Of a DNA stretch of 64,000 nucleotides, positions 63,784 through 64,000 are shown in pieces; positions within the stretch are counted from its first letter, which is position 1; each line of letters starts with the position of its first letter. The notes beneath the pieces are model-generated. The model ran no database searches, had not been told where the DNA came from, and worked only from the letters and a program-made list of their open reading frames with translations. A program made the position numbers and the translations under genes. This DNA is from Streptomyces olindensis (GTDB lineage Bacteria; Actinomycetota; Actinomycetes; Streptomycetales; Streptomycetaceae): the NCBI GenBank assembly GCA_000696115.1, contig JJOH01000097.1:124001-188000 (forward strand). Reading direction: 5' to 3'.

Positions 63784-64000
63784 GCCGTCACCCCCGTCGG
63801 TCGCCAGTGCCACGTCGTCCATGTCGTCTCCGCGTCCTCATGGAGCACGCCGGGCACGACCTCCGCCTCCATGCCCACCGCGAGATCCGAGGCGGTGACC
63901 CCGGGTGCCGCCTGTCCCAGCACCACGATCCGCTCGGCCTCCAGCTCCACAGCGATCAACGTGCACGGCTCCCATGGAAGTTCCGGATCGCTCACATAGG
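63780..64000 (-). CDS. DUF35 OB-fold protein, C-terminal part (partial)
   Basis: The frame is open through the right edge, reading YVSDPELPWEPCTLIAVEL, ERIVVLGQAAPG, LAVGMEAEVVPGVLHED. This is the OB-fold half of a Zn-ribbon/OB-fold acyl-CoA-associated protein (DUF35), the usual partner of SCP-x-type thiolases; the N-terminal rubredoxin-like zinc ribbon lies outside the window. A GTG at 63995 is not taken as the start because the coding pattern continues upstream. Its stop overlaps the thiolase start. Confidence 0.82.
   Translation of the reverse strand, partial: YVSDPELPWEPCTLIAVELEAERIVVLGQAAPGVTASDLAVGMEAEVVPGVLHEDAETTWTTWHWRPTGVTA

Overview
The window is a GC-rich, densely packed actinobacterial chromosome segment, almost certainly from a Streptomyces. 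The evidence is the strong GC3 bias, frequent GTG starts and ATGA/GTGA overlaps. Marker genes agree: RbpA with a SigR-type promoter, a conservon (cvnABCD), a secreted GH18 chitinase with DasR-like sites, RibM, and a 46-residue membrane protein of the SCO1431 type. As I recall it, the gene order from the riboflavin operon to rbpA follows the S. coelicolor SCO144x-to-SCO142x region, so most of the window is core chromosome. I see no IS element, prophage, tRNA, rRNA or CRISPR array.

Layout. 1-4.5 kb: 3' part of the riboflavin operon (ribE partial, ribM, ribBA, ribH), then hisE-hisG and a PH-domain membrane protein. 4.6-7.2 kb: two CNNM/CorC-type proteins behind a structured leader with a small Cys-containing ORF. 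7.2-12.7 kb: an EccA/CbxX-like AAA+ ATPase, a P-loop kinase, a Tat-exported C39-type peptidase, a tiny membrane protein and a TetR regulator. 12.7-18.8 kb: chitinase, acyl-CoA dehydrogenase, two small hypotheticals, an Lrp regulator and an amidohydrolase. 19.3-21.3 kb: polyprenol-phosphate mannose synthase, FxsA and RbpA. 21.5-27.99 kb: UMF1-type MFS protein, glycerophosphodiesterase, the yczE/MocR pair, and an FtsK-like protein lacking its Walker-A lysine with a small membrane partner.

28.3-33.8 kb: ankyrin protein, a 19-residue Cys-Cys peptide, a HEAT-like protein, then a translationally coupled operon of two GT4 glycosyltransferases and an SGNH hydrolase. 34-39.2 kb: a coupled catabolic operon (MFS, DUF1445, pxpA, pxpB, pxpC) facing a divergent GntR/FCD regulator, evidently for 5-oxoproline or D-glutamate. 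39.3-46.5 kb: a three-gene operon encoding a kleisin-like, a winged-helix and a 1545-residue SMC-like protein. It is arranged like MukFEB or Wadjet JetABC, but no nuclease gene (JetD/MksG) is present. 46.5-48.9 kb: an amino acid permease and a membrane protein.

49.3-57.5 kb: a conservon interrupted by a 1216-residue ATP-dependent 5-oxoprolinase inserted between cvnC and cvnD with operon-like spacing. 57.6-59.9 kb: glpF-glpK, where glpK carries a one-base frameshift near its 3' end. 60.8-64 kb: a degenerate EAL-CBS-GGDEF protein, a thiolase-like lipid-transfer protein and its DUF35 partner (partial).

The strongest leads are the nuclease-less MukBEF/Wadjet-like operon with its exact 20-bp tandem repeats at a gene junction, the oxoprolinase-containing conservon (a second 5-oxoprolinase system besides pxpABC), the frameshifted glpK, and the short Cys-containing upstream ORFs. 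All calls come from reading the sequence; no database search was run.
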